Shown: one piece after another, positions 26,867 through 34,504 of the stretch
How positions within the stretch are numbered: position 1 is the first letter of the stretch
Layout: each line of letters begins with the position of its first letter
DNA from: Xanthomonas sp. 10-10
Lineage (GTDB): Bacteria; Pseudomonadota; Gammaproteobacteria; Xanthomonadales; Xanthomonadaceae
Length of the DNA stretch: 64,000 bases
Direction: 5' to 3'
Assembly: GCF_040182365.1 (NCBI RefSeq)
Contig: NZ_CP144460.1
Span: forward strand, 2,542,001-2,606,000
Program-made: the position numbers and the translations under genes
The notes under the pieces: model-generated
Databases searched by the model: none
What the model was told of the DNA's origin: nothing
Seen by the model: only the letters and a program-made list of their open reading frames with translations

Positions 26867-27871
26867 TCACGGAGTGACCTGGTTGCAGCGTTCGGTGCAA
26901 ATCCCCGGCACGCGCTCGCAGGCCAATCCGTGTGCCTGCAGTGCGGCTTCGATCGGTGCCGTTGCCCCAGCGCAGTAGCCGGTGCCGCTGCGCAGCGCGA
27001 CCACGTGCAAGCCTTCGCGCGCCAGTTCCAGCAGCAGCGCTTGTTGTGCCTGGGGCTCGGGCGGCAATGCGCGCCGTGAGGCGTCGCGGCGTGCCAGTTC
27101 CAGGATCGCCTCCGGGACCTCGGCGTCAACGAGCAGCACATCGGCCAGGTTCATCGCACGCAACGCCTTCAAGGTCAGCAGGCCCGGATCGCCGGGCCCG
27201 GTACCGACCAGTTGCACGCTGCCACGCGCCGGCACGGTGCCGGCATCGTCCAGTGCCGCATTGAAGGCCGCTTCGGCTGCGGCATCGTCGCCGGCTTGCA
27301 GCAGCAATGGCACCTGCCCATCGATCACGCGATCGAACCAGCGCCTGCGCCGGTTCATATCGGGGAACTGGCTGCGGATCCGTTCGCGGTGGCTCGCGAA
27401 CAGACCGGCGAAGCGGCCGACCGACGCATCCAGCTCGCGCTCGAGCCGCTCGCGCAGGCGGCGCGCCAGCATCGGCGCCGCACCGGCCGACGAAATGGCG
27501 ATGACCAGCGGGTCGCGATCCACGATCGCCGGCACCTGATACGTCGACAGCTCGGCATCGTCCACCACGTTGACCAGCCGCTGGCGCGCGCCCGCCGCTG
27601 CAGCAACGCGCTGGTTCAGATCGGTGTCGTCGGTGGCCGCCACCACCAGCCAGACCGTGTCGATCCAGGCCGGATCGAACTCCCCGCCCAGCTGCTCGAA
27701 GCGCCCGGCGTGCATCAGTTCCGCAAGCTCGGGCGAGAGCGCGCGCGCATACAGGCGAATCTGCGCGCCCGCCTTGAGCAGCGCGAGCACCTTGCGCGTG
27801 GCAACCTCGCCACCGCCGATCACCAACACGGCGCGCCCCTGCAGGTTTGCGAACAACGGGAACAACGGCAT
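26867..27871 (-). CDS. cysG: CysG-like siroheme synthase with truncated methyltransferase domain
   Basis: The N-terminal half (residues 1 to about 210) is precorrin-2 dehydrogenase/sirohydrochlorin ferrochelatase: the NAD loop is VIGGGEVATRKVLALLKAGAQI, then VVAATDDTDLN, DDAELSTYQVPA and ISSAGAAPMLARRLRERLE with its conserved Ser. The C-terminal 120 residues begin like the uroporphyrinogen-III methyltransferase of CysG (VGTGPGDPGLLTLKALRAM) but stop before the RLKGGDPFVFGRGGEE and GITAASG regions. Total length is 334, against about 457 for E. coli CysG. A complete CobA is encoded at 37335-38111, so the lost activity is covered. It is divergent from nasT, with 83 bases between starts. The symbol is used loosely. 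Confidence 0.85.
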   Translation of the reverse strand: MPLFPLFANLQGRAVLVIGGGEVATRKVLALLKAGAQIRLYARALSPELAELMHAGRFEQLGGEFDPAWIDTVWLVVAATDDTDLNQRVAAAAGARQRLVNVVDDAELSTYQVPAIVDRDPLVIAISSAGAAPMLARRLRERLERELDASVGRFAGLFASHRERIRSQFPDMNRRRRWFDRVIDGQVPLLLQAGDDAAAEAAFNAALDDAGTVPARGSVQLVGTGPGDPGLLTLKALRAMNLADVLLVDAEVPEAILELARRDASRRALPPEPQAQQALLLELAREGLHVVALRSGTGYCAGATAPIEAALQAHGLACERVPGICTERCNQVTP

Positions 27872-27954
27872 CAGGCTCACTCCGAAAGATGACTCGCACC
27901 GACGGCATGTTGCATGGCACCATCGGCCCACGTCCACACGCCCCGCCGCCGCCA

Positions 27955-28527
27955 ATGCGTGTCTTGCTGGTCAACGATACCGAAAAGCCCATTGGCGAAC
28001 TGCGCCAGGCATTGACGCGTGCCGGTTACACGGTGCTCGACGATGTGGCATCGGTGAGTGCGTTGCTGCATGCGGTGCAGAGCCAGCAGCCGGACGTGGT
28101 GGTGATCGACGTGGATTCGCCTTCGCGCGATACGCTGGAGCAGTTATCGATGCTGCATACCCATGCACCGCGCCCGGTGGTGATGTTTTCCGGCGATGGC
28201 GACGATGCCTTGATCCATGCTGCGGTGGGGGCTGGCGTTACCGCGTACGTGGTGGACGGCCTGGCACCGGCGCGGCTGGCGCCGATCGTGCAGGTGGCGC
28301 TGGCCCGGTTTGCGCACGAGAGCAGCATGCGCAAGCGCCTGGACGATGTGCAGCAGGCATTGCAGGACCGCAAGCAGATCGACCGCGCCAAGGGTCTGCT
28401 GATGCAAAAACGTGGCCTCAGCGAGGCTGAGGCGTACGCCGCGCTGCGTCAGCAGGCGATGAAGCAGGGTGTCAAGCTGGCCGAAGTGGCGCGACGCATC
28501 GTGGCCATGGCCGAGTTGTTGGGATGA
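27955..28527 (+). CDS. nasT: NasT-type ANTAR transcription antiterminator
   Basis: NasT-type proteins bind leader RNA of nitrate-assimilation genes and let RNA polymerase pass a terminator; NasS keeps them inactive without nitrate. The 190-residue product has a receiver-like domain (residues 1 to about 120, with VVVIDVDSPSRD at the phospho-acceptor position) and a C-terminal ANTAR domain (RKQIDRAKGLLMQKRGLSEAEAYAALRQQ, about 140-185). An in-frame ATG at 27889 would leave only 17 bases to divergent cysG, so the start at the receiver domain is preferred. nasS follows four bases later. The matching RNA target lies 1.8 kb downstream before narK. Confidence 0.93.
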   Translation: MRVLLVNDTEKPIGELRQALTRAGYTVLDDVASVSALLHAVQSQQPDVVVIDVDSPSRDTLEQLSMLHTHAPRPVVMFSGDGDDALIHAAVGAGVTAYVVDGLAPARLAPIVQVALARFAHESSMRKRLDDVQQALQDRKQIDRAKGLLMQKRGLSEAEAYAALRQQAMKQGVKLAEVARRIVAMAELLG

Positions 28528-28531
28528 ACAG

Positions 28532-29602
28532 ATGAGCCAAGCCGAACTTCCCGTATTGCGCGTGGCCTACATGCCGCTGATCGATTGCGCGCCGCTGATT
28601 GCCGCACAGCGGCTGGGCCTGGATCGTAAGCACGGCCTGCAACTGGACCTGCAACGGCAGGCCTCCTGGGCCGGCGTGCGTGACCGTCTGCTGGCGGGCG
28701 AGGTGGAGGCGGCGCATGCGCTCGCGAGCCTGGTATATGCCATCGATCTGGGCATTGCCGGGCCGCAATGCCCGATGGCGTTGCTGATGACGCTCAATCA
28801 CAACGGCCAGGCGATCACGCTGGCGCCTGCGCTTGCGCAGGCCCTGGAAGAGGGGCAGAGCTTGCCGCAGGCGCTGGCCAGCCTGGGCCGCCGCGCCGTG
28901 TTTGCGCAGACCTTCCCGACCGGCACGCATGCGCTGTGGCTCTATTACTGGCTGTCCGCGCGCGGCGTGGATCCGATGCGCGACGTGGAGGTGCTCAGCA
29001 TCCCGCCGCCGCAGATGCCGGACGCCCTGGCCAGCGGCCTGGTCGACGGCTATTGCTCCGGCGAGCCGTGGGCTGCGGTTGCGCAGGCGCAGGGCAGCGG
29101 TCGCCGGGTAATCCGCAGTGGCGAGCTGTGGGCTGGCCATCCGGAAAAGGTGCTGGCCTGCCGGCGCGAATTCGCCGCGCTGCAACCCGAGTTGACCGAA
29201 CGCCTGACCGCCTGCGTACTGGATGCCTGCCGCTGGCTGGATGCGGACCCGGCCAATCGCGCGCAATGTGCGCAGTGGCTGGCCGAGCCACAGCATATCG
29301 GGGTATCGGCCGCGTATCTGGCCGCTTGCCTGGATGCCGATGTCGAAGTCGAGGCACATGCGAAGGATGTGACAGCGCTGGCCTTCCATGGCGATGGCGC
29401 GGTCAACATGCCGTGGCTGTCGGACGGCGAGTGGTTCCTGACCCAGTTCCAGCGCTGGGGTTGGCATGACATCCAGGAAGACGACATCGCGCGGCTGCGC
29501 GACATCCATCGACTGGACAACTATCGGCGCGCTGCCGCGCGCGTGGGCCTGGTTTCCCCCGAGGGCGACCACCGCAGCAATCGGTTGTTCGATACGCCCT
29601 GA
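28532..29602 (+). CDS. nasS: NasS-type nitrate sensor (NrtA/CmpA-like, cytoplasmic)
   Basis: NasS is the nitrate- or nitrite-binding partner that sequesters NasT until ligand is present. The 356-residue product looks like an NrtA/CmpA substrate-binding protein (RVAYMPLIDCAPLIAAQRLGL, SGEPWAAVAQAQ, CRREFAALQPELTERL) but has no signal peptide, so it should stay in the cytoplasm. That feature separates NasS sensors from ABC-transporter binding proteins. No permease or ATPase gene is near, which again favours a sensor. It is separated from nasT by four bases and clearly in one operon. After it come about 850 bases of repeats and regulatory sequence before narK. Confidence 0.9.
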   Translation: MSQAELPVLRVAYMPLIDCAPLIAAQRLGLDRKHGLQLDLQRQASWAGVRDRLLAGEVEAAHALASLVYAIDLGIAGPQCPMALLMTLNHNGQAITLAPALAQALEEGQSLPQALASLGRRAVFAQTFPTGTHALWLYYWLSARGVDPMRDVEVLSIPPPQMPDALASGLVDGYCSGEPWAAVAQAQGSGRRVIRSGELWAGHPEKVLACRREFAALQPELTERLTACVLDACRWLDADPANRAQCAQWLAEPQHIGVSAAYLAACLDADVEVEAHAKDVTALAFHGDGAVNMPWLSDGEWFLTQFQRWGWHDIQEDDIARLRDIHRLDNYRRAAARVGLVSPEGDHRSNRLFDTP

Positions 29603-29737
29603 GCCCGGGTGCCGAGCGCATCAGGCGGCAAGTCAGGCTGGGGTGCGTTGGATGAGATTGGATGCATTGGATCTTGCGGACAGAAGCCAAGGCAACGGCA
29701 ACGGCGCGAGGCATGTGGTCTGCGGCTCGGCCGCAGG

Positions 29738-29842
29738 GTCCTTGCCCGCCCACCATCGCAGGACACGCCGCAAGTACGTCCCTGTAGGCGCTTACGCGGC
29801 ATCCATGCCGCGTAAGGCCCGCGACGGTGGGCGGGCAAGGAC
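29738..29842. repeat. REP-like long inverted repeat 1
   Basis: GTCCTTGCCCGCCCACC (29738-29754) pairs with GGTGGGCGGGCAAGGAC (29826-29842); the 22-base arms differ at one site. Inside lies a second perfect hairpin (CTTACGCGGCATCC with ATGCCGCGTAAG). Such nested repeats are common between Xanthomonas genes. Confidence 0.8.
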
Positions 29843-29898
29843 GTGTCGAAATGCTCGGTGTGCAGAGTTTTCAATAAAACAGCCTGCAAACTTCCTGG

Positions 29899-30002
29899 TG
29901 CGGTGTCCTCGCCGCTTGCGGGACCGTGTGGCGGCTTGGATGCCGCCACCGAGCCTCCACGGACGGATTCACGGCGTGTCCCGCAAGCGGCGAGGGCACC
30001 GC
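29899..30002. repeat. REP-like long inverted repeat 2
   Basis: TGTCCTCGCCGCTTGCGGGA (from 29904) pairs with TCCCGCAAGCGGCGAGGGCA (from 29979), with one mismatch. A second hairpin, GTGGCGGC with GCCGCCAC, lies inside. The sequence differs from repeat 1 but has the same layout. Confidence 0.8.
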
Positions 30003-30140
30003 GCGCTCGACTAACACGGCTTTTGACCTAGATATTTGATCGGTATGCACGCGTCCTAGATGAGGCTTCCGAGCACAGCCGTGCGGTAGCTTTGTTGGGC
30101 GCTGTTAGTCATGCCAAGTGACAGAGCCTGCGATACGGGG

Positions 30141-30157
30141 TGCACGCTGTTGGTGCA
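30141..30157. promoter_or_regulatory. NtrC-like binding site
   Basis: TGCACGCTGTTGGTGCA matches the NtrC consensus TGCACC-N5-GGTGCA at nearly all positions. It lies about 147 bases upstream of the -24 element, a normal distance for a sigma-54 enhancer site. Confidence 0.7.
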
Positions 30158-30285
30158 AGGCTGCACGAAAGACGGGAATTGTGGGTCGCACCGGCGTGTC
30201 GATAGGCTGTCGTGAAGTCGGACGCACTGCATCCAAAACGCTATTTTTCAATGACTTGTATGGTCGTGATGCTCAGGTGAGTAAG

Positions 30286-30302
30286 TTGGCACGCTGATTG
30301 CG
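30286..30302 (+). promoter_or_regulatory. Sigma-54 (RpoN) promoter of the nitrate assimilation operon
   Basis: TTGGCACGCTGATTGCG fits the -24/-12 consensus TGGCACG-N4-TTGC without mismatch; GG (30288-30289) and GC (30300-30301) are ten bases apart. Transcription would start near 30313, two bases before the first leader hairpin. Confidence 0.88.
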
Positions 30303-30314
30303 TAGTGATTCCGT

Positions 30315-30400
30315 GCGGGCACAACGGCGTACCTGCAACAACACGAACACGATGCAGCGGATCAACGGCGATCCGCACGCATCCAGGACAACGGCGTCCT
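30315..30400 (+). promoter_or_regulatory. ANTAR-type antiterminator leader with three AACGGC hexaloop hairpins
   Basis: Three hairpins share the same six-base loop AACGGC, with the A at position 1 and G at position 4 that ANTAR proteins need. Hairpin 1 is GCGGGCAC/GTACCTGC (30315-30336, one mismatch and one G-U). Hairpin 2 is GCGGATC/GATCCGC (30357-30376, perfect). Hairpin 3 is AGGAC/GTCCT (30385-30400, perfect). Hairpins 2 and 3 are eight bases apart and make the canonical pair; hairpin 1 is extra. The loop and 3' arm of hairpin 3 are the 5' arm of the terminator, so only one of them can form. NasT from 27955-28527 is the obvious ligand. Confidence 0.87.
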
Positions 30401-30432
30401 TCCGGTTTACCGGAGGGGCGCCGTTTTTTTTT
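30391..30432 (+). terminator. Attenuator terminator before narK
   Basis: A 15-base-pair stem (30391-30405 with 30410-30424, two G-U pairs, TTTA loop) runs directly into nine T residues. Its 5' arm overlaps antiterminator hairpin 3. It would stop transcription about 25 bases before the narK start unless antiterminated. Confidence 0.92.
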
Positions 30433-30457
30433 GACCATCGCATTCGAAGAGGTCTCT

Positions 30458-31666
30458 ATGCAGCGCTCGTTCTGGCGATCCGGGCACACGCCCACCTTGT
30501 TCGCTTCCTTCCTGTATTTCGATCTGAGCTTCATGGTGTGGTATCTGCTCGGGCCGTTGCAGGTACCGATTGCGCAAGCGCTGGGATTGGACACGCAGCA
30601 GCGCGCCTTGATGGTGGCCGTGCCGATCCTGTGCGGGGCGGTGTTGCGTCTGGTGCTGGGCATGTTTGCCGATCGCATCGGCGCCAAGCGCGCCGGCGTG
30701 GTCGCGCAGCTCGCAGTGATCGCTGCGCTGTTCGGTGCCTGGCAACTGGGCGTGCACAGCATGGGGCAGGCGCTGCTGCTGGGCGTGCTGCTCGGTATCG
30801 CCGGCGCTTCATTTGCGGTGGCATTGCCGCTGGCGTCGCGCTGGTATCCACCCGAGCATCAGGGCACCGCGATGGGCATCGCCGGTGCAGGCAATTCCGG
30901 CACGGTGCTGGCGGCGTTGTTCGCTCCGATGCTGGCCGCCGCTTTCGGCTATCAAAACGTGTTCGGGCTGGCGTGCATTCCGTTGGTGCTGACGCTGATC
31001 GTGTTTGCGTCGATCGCCAAGGAGGCACCGACACCGGTCGCACGCAAGCAGTGGTCCGACTACGGCCGCGTGCTGGTGGGTAACCGCGACGCGTGGCGCT
31101 TCATGTTCTTTTACGCGATTACCTTCGGCGGCTTTTCTGGCTTTGCCAGCGCGTTGCCGGGTTACTTCCACGACCAGTTCGATTTCGACGCGCGTACCGC
31201 GGGCTGGGCCACGGCGGCCTGCGTGCTGGCTGGCTCGGTGATGCGCCCGTTGGGTGGCGTGATTGCCGACCGTGTAGGCGGCACGCGTGCCTTGCTGGCA
31301 GTGTATCTGCTGGTGGCCACGCTGGTAGGCATTGCCGGGTTCGGTGCCGGCGGCGCCACCATCACGCTGGCGTTGTTCGTGTTGACGTTGTTGTGCCTGG
31401 GCGCCGGCAATGGTGCGGTGTTCCAGCTGGTGCCGCAGCGCTTCGGCCAGGATATCGGGGTGATGACCGGCTTGATCGGCATGGCCGGCGGCATCGGTGG
31501 CTTCGCGCTTGCGGCCGGGTTGGGCGTACTCAAGCAGCACACCGGCAGCTATGCGTTGGGCATGTGGTTGTTCGCTGCATTCGCGCTTGGCGGCTGGGGC
31601 CTGCTGGCGGGCGTCAAGACCCAGTGGCGCAGCGAATGGTCCGCCGCCGGCGCGGCGCGCGTCTGA
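30458..31666 (+). CDS. narK: Nitrate/nitrite MFS transporter (NarK/NasA family)
   Basis: This is a major-facilitator porter for nitrate, the uptake step of the assimilation pathway. The 402-residue product has about twelve hydrophobic segments and NNP-family marks: Gly-rich signature segments GIAGAGNSGTVLAALFAPML in the first half and GLIGMAGGIGGFALAAGLGV in the second, plus FADRIGAKRAG between helices 2 and 3. The open frame reaches back into the leader, but ATG 30458 gives the family N-terminus. It is the first gene after the sigma-54 promoter and attenuator, and nirB follows closely, so the whole operon narK-nirBD-nasA-cobA is under that control. Confidence 0.93.
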   Translation: MQRSFWRSGHTPTLFASFLYFDLSFMVWYLLGPLQVPIAQALGLDTQQRALMVAVPILCGAVLRLVLGMFADRIGAKRAGVVAQLAVIAALFGAWQLGVHSMGQALLLGVLLGIAGASFAVALPLASRWYPPEHQGTAMGIAGAGNSGTVLAALFAPMLAAAFGYQNVFGLACIPLVLTLIVFASIAKEAPTPVARKQWSDYGRVLVGNRDAWRFMFFYAITFGGFSGFASALPGYFHDQFDFDARTAGWATAACVLAGSVMRPLGGVIADRVGGTRALLAVYLLVATLVGIAGFGAGGATITLALFVLTLLCLGAGNGAVFQLVPQRFGQDIGVMTGLIGMAGGIGGFALAAGLGVLKQHTGSYALGMWLFAAFALGGWGLLAGVKTQWRSEWSAAGAARV

Positions 31667-31688
31667 CATGTCGACAGGAATCCAGGCA

Positions 31689-34142
31689 ATGAAGCAACCC
31701 AGACTCGTCGTCATTGGCAATGGCATGGCCGGCATCCGCACCGTGGAGGAACTGCTCAAGCTGATGCCGGGCATGTACCACATCACCGTGTTCGGCGCCG
31801 AGCCGCATCCCAACTACAACCGCATCCTGCTGTCGCCGGTGCTGGCCGGCGAGCAGGAGTTCGACGACATCGTGCTCAACCCGTTGCAGTGGTACCGCGA
31901 CAACGGCATCCATCTGCACTTGAACAAGGAAGTCACGCGCATCGACCGCGTGCGTCGCCGCGTGATTGCCGCCGATGGTACCGAAGCCGAGTACGACCGG
32001 CTGTTGATCGCCACCGGCTCGGTACCGTTCGTGTTGCCAATTCCCGGCAATGAATTGAAAGGCGTGATCGGGTACCGCGATATCCAGGATACCCGCACCA
32101 TGATCGATACCGCGCGCACCAGGCAGCACGCGGTGGTGATCGGTGGCGGCCTGCTTGGCCTGGAAGCAGCCAACGGCCTGAAGGTACGCGGCATGGACGT
32201 GACCGTGGTGCATCTGGCCGGGTGGTTGCTGGAGCGCCAGCTCGACCCGGTGGCCGGCAATCTGCTGCAGCAGGCACTGCGCGCGCGCGGGCTGGAGTTC
32301 AGGCTGAGTACCGCGACCAGTGCCTTGCTGGGCAATGCGCAGGGCGAGGTGATTGGCGTGAAGTTCGCCGATGGCAGCGAGATCCCGGCCGATCTGGTGG
32401 TGATGGCAGCGGGCATCCGCCCGAACACCCGCCTGGCCGAAGACGCCGGCATCCATTGCTCGCGCGGCATCGTGGTCAACGACAGTCTGCAGAGCTTCGA
32501 TCCGCGCGTGTACGCAGTGGGCGAGTGCGCAAACCACCGTGGCATTGCGTACGGCCTGGTGGCACCGTTGTTCGAGCAGGCCAAGGTGTGCGCGAATCAC
32601 CTGGCGCAGTTCGGCATCGGCATCTACCGCGGTTCGGTGGCCTCGACCAAGCTCAAGGTCACCGGGATCGACCTGTTTTCGGCCGGCGATTTCATGGGCG
32701 GCGATGGCTGCGAGGAGATCGTGCTGTCCGATCCGGCCGGCGGGGTCTACAAGAAGCTGGTGATCCGCGACGATGTGCTGGTCGGCGCCTGCCTGTACGG
32801 CGACACCAGCGATGGCGGCTGGTACTTCAAGCTGCTCAAGGACGGCACGCCGATCCAGGCGCAGCGCGACCAGTTGATCTTCGGCGAGAGCGCACTCGGC
32901 GATGCCGGTACCGGCGGGCAGGACCGCGCCAGTGCGATGGCCGACAGCGACGAGGTCTGCGGCTGCAACGGCGTGTGCAAGGGCACGATTGTCAAAGCCA
33001 TCAGCGAGCAGGGGCTGTTCACCGTCGATGAGGTGAAGAAGCACACCAAGGCGGCCAGTTCCTGCGGCTCGTGCACGGGGCTGGTCGAGCAGATCCTGAT
33101 GAACTGCCTGGGCTCCAACTTCCAGGAAACGCCGAAAACCAAGGCCGTCTGCGCCTGCACCGATCTGAGCCATGGCGAGGTGCGACGCGCCATTCGCGAG
33201 CACAGGTTGCTGACCCATGCACAGGCCTACGCCTTCATGGAATGGCGCACGCCCAATGGTTGCGCGACCTGCCGGCCGGCGATCAACTACTACATGTTGT
33301 CGAGCTGGCCGCACGAGGCCATCGACGATCCGCAGTCGCGCTTCATCAACGAGCGTGCGCACGCCAACATCCAGAAGGACGGCACCTTCTCGGTGATTCC
33401 GCAGATGAAGGGCGGGGTGACCAATGCCGGCGAGCTGCGCCGCATTGCCGATGTCGCCGACAAGTACGCCGTGCCGATGGTCAAGGTGACCGGTGGCCAG
33501 CGCATCGATCTGCTCGGGGTCCGGAAGGAAGACCTGGTGGATGTGTGGCGCGATCTGGGCATGCCCTCCGGCCACGCCTACGGCAAGTCGATCCGCACGG
33601 TGAAGACCTGCGTGGGCAGCGAGTTCTGCCGTTTCGGCACCCAGAACAGCACGCAGATGGGCATCGACCTGGAAACCATGCTGGCCAATATGTGGAGCCC
33701 GCACAAGGTGAAGCTGGCGGTATCCGGCTGCCCGCGCAACTGCGCCGAATCCGGCATCAAGGATGTCGGCATCATCGCTGTGGACTCGGGGTGGGAGCTG
33801 CATGTCGGTGGCAATGGCGGCATCAAGACCGAGGTGGCCCGCTTCCTGGTCAAGGTGAGCACCGCCGAGGAAGTGCGCGAATACACCGGTGCGTTCCTGC
33901 AGCTGTATCGCGAGCAGGCGTATTACCTGGATCGCACCGTGCACTACATCGCACGGGTGGGGCTGGATTACATCCGCGCACAGGTGGTGGATGACGCGGC
34001 CAACCGACGTGCGTTGTACGAGCGCCTGCTGTATTCGCTGGAAGGCCTGGTCGACCCGTGGAAGGCACGCATCGCCGGCGAGCGGCGTCAGGAATACCAA
34101 CCGCTGCGTATCGCGGCGCCTGCGGCAACGGTGGAGGAATGA
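31689..34142 (+). CDS. nirB: Assimilatory nitrite reductase large subunit NirB
   Basis: NirB reduces nitrite to ammonium with NAD(P)H. The 817-residue product has an N-terminal FAD domain (VVIGNGMAGIRTVEELL), an NAD-binding loop (HAVVIGGGLLGLEAANGL near residue 145) and BFD-like [2Fe-2S] regions (CGCNGVCKGTIV, SCGSCTGLVEQIL and a further Cys pair, about 415-530). The siroheme/[4Fe-4S] domain carries TCVGSEFCRFG and SGCPRNCAESG. ATG 31689 has AGGA upstream; an in-frame ATG at 31668 is an alternative. nirD starts within four bases of its stop. Siroheme would be supplied by CobA and the CysG-like protein in the same cluster. Confidence 0.96.
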   Translation: MKQPRLVVIGNGMAGIRTVEELLKLMPGMYHITVFGAEPHPNYNRILLSPVLAGEQEFDDIVLNPLQWYRDNGIHLHLNKEVTRIDRVRRRVIAADGTEAEYDRLLIATGSVPFVLPIPGNELKGVIGYRDIQDTRTMIDTARTRQHAVVIGGGLLGLEAANGLKVRGMDVTVVHLAGWLLERQLDPVAGNLLQQALRARGLEFRLSTATSALLGNAQGEVIGVKFADGSEIPADLVVMAAGIRPNTRLAEDAGIHCSRGIVVNDSLQSFDPRVYAVGECANHRGIAYGLVAPLFEQAKVCANHLAQFGIGIYRGSVASTKLKVTGIDLFSAGDFMGGDGCEEIVLSDPAGGVYKKLVIRDDVLVGACLYGDTSDGGWYFKLLKDGTPIQAQRDQLIFGESALGDAGTGGQDRASAMADSDEVCGCNGVCKGTIVKAISEQGLFTVDEVKKHTKAASSCGSCTGLVEQILMNCLGSNFQETPKTKAVCACTDLSHGEVRRAIREHRLLTHAQAYAFMEWRTPNGCATCRPAINYYMLSSWPHEAIDDPQSRFINERAHANIQKDGTFSVIPQMKGGVTNAGELRRIADVADKYAVPMVKVTGGQRIDLLGVRKEDLVDVWRDLGMPSGHAYGKSIRTVKTCVGSEFCRFGTQNSTQMGIDLETMLANMWSPHKVKLAVSGCPRNCAESGIKDVGIIAVDSGWELHVGGNGGIKTEVARFLVKVSTAEEVREYTGAFLQLYREQAYYLDRTVHYIARVGLDYIRAQVVDDAANRRALYERLLYSLEGLVDPWKARIAGERRQEYQPLRIAAPAATVEE

Positions 34143-34144
34143 GC

Positions 34145-34504
34145 ATGCCCAATCACGCATGGGTGCGCGTGTGCGCGCTGCAGGACCTGCCGGTGCTGGG
34201 CGCACGCGTGCTGAAGGTCGATGGACTGCCGGCGATCGCCATCTTTCGCACTGCCAGCGATCAGGTGTTTGCACTACGCGACCGTTGCCCGCACAAGGGT
34301 GGGCCGTTGTCCCAGGGCATCGTGGCTGGCGACACCGTGACCTGCCCCCTGCATGGCTGGGCGATCGGCTTGCAGAGCGGGCAGGCCTGCGCGCCCGACG
34401 TGGGCTGCGCGCCGCGCTATCCGATCAAGGTGGAGGCCGAGGCGGTGTGGATCGTCCTGCAGCCGGTAGAGCAGGACGATGCCGTGACCGAGCCGGCAAC
34501 ATGA
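34145..34504 (+). CDS. nirD: Nitrite reductase small subunit NirD (Rieske type)
   Basis: NirD is the small partner of NirB. The 119-residue product keeps all four Rieske ligands: Cys48 and His50 in DRCPHKGG and Cys67 and His70 in TCPLHGW. Some NirD proteins have lost these residues, so a real [2Fe-2S] cluster is likely here. GGAGG lies eight bases before ATG 34145, which is better placed than for the ATG six bases earlier that overlaps the nirB stop. The stop codon overlaps the start of nasA (ATGA), showing tight translational coupling. Confidence 0.94.
   Translation: MPNHAWVRVCALQDLPVLGARVLKVDGLPAIAIFRTASDQVFALRDRCPHKGGPLSQGIVAGDTVTCPLHGWAIGLQSGQACAPDVGCAPRYPIKVEAEAVWIVLQPVEQDDAVTEPAT

Larger units (their letters stand above)
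29603..30285. other. Repeat and enhancer region before the nitrate operon
   Basis: No supported gene. From left to right it holds two large REP-like hairpins (29738-29842 and 29899-30002) and an NtrC-like palindrome (30141-30157). The sigma-54 promoter follows at its right edge. Small frames across the hairpins are by-products of their symmetry. Confidence 0.7.

Noticed and set aside
29609..30031. Small frames across the REP-like hairpins as genes
   Set aside because: Their codons simply follow the symmetric repeats; no ribosome binding site or family.
31614..34274. Minus-strand 886-codon frame opposite nirB
   Set aside because: Shadow of nirB; no domain recognisable.
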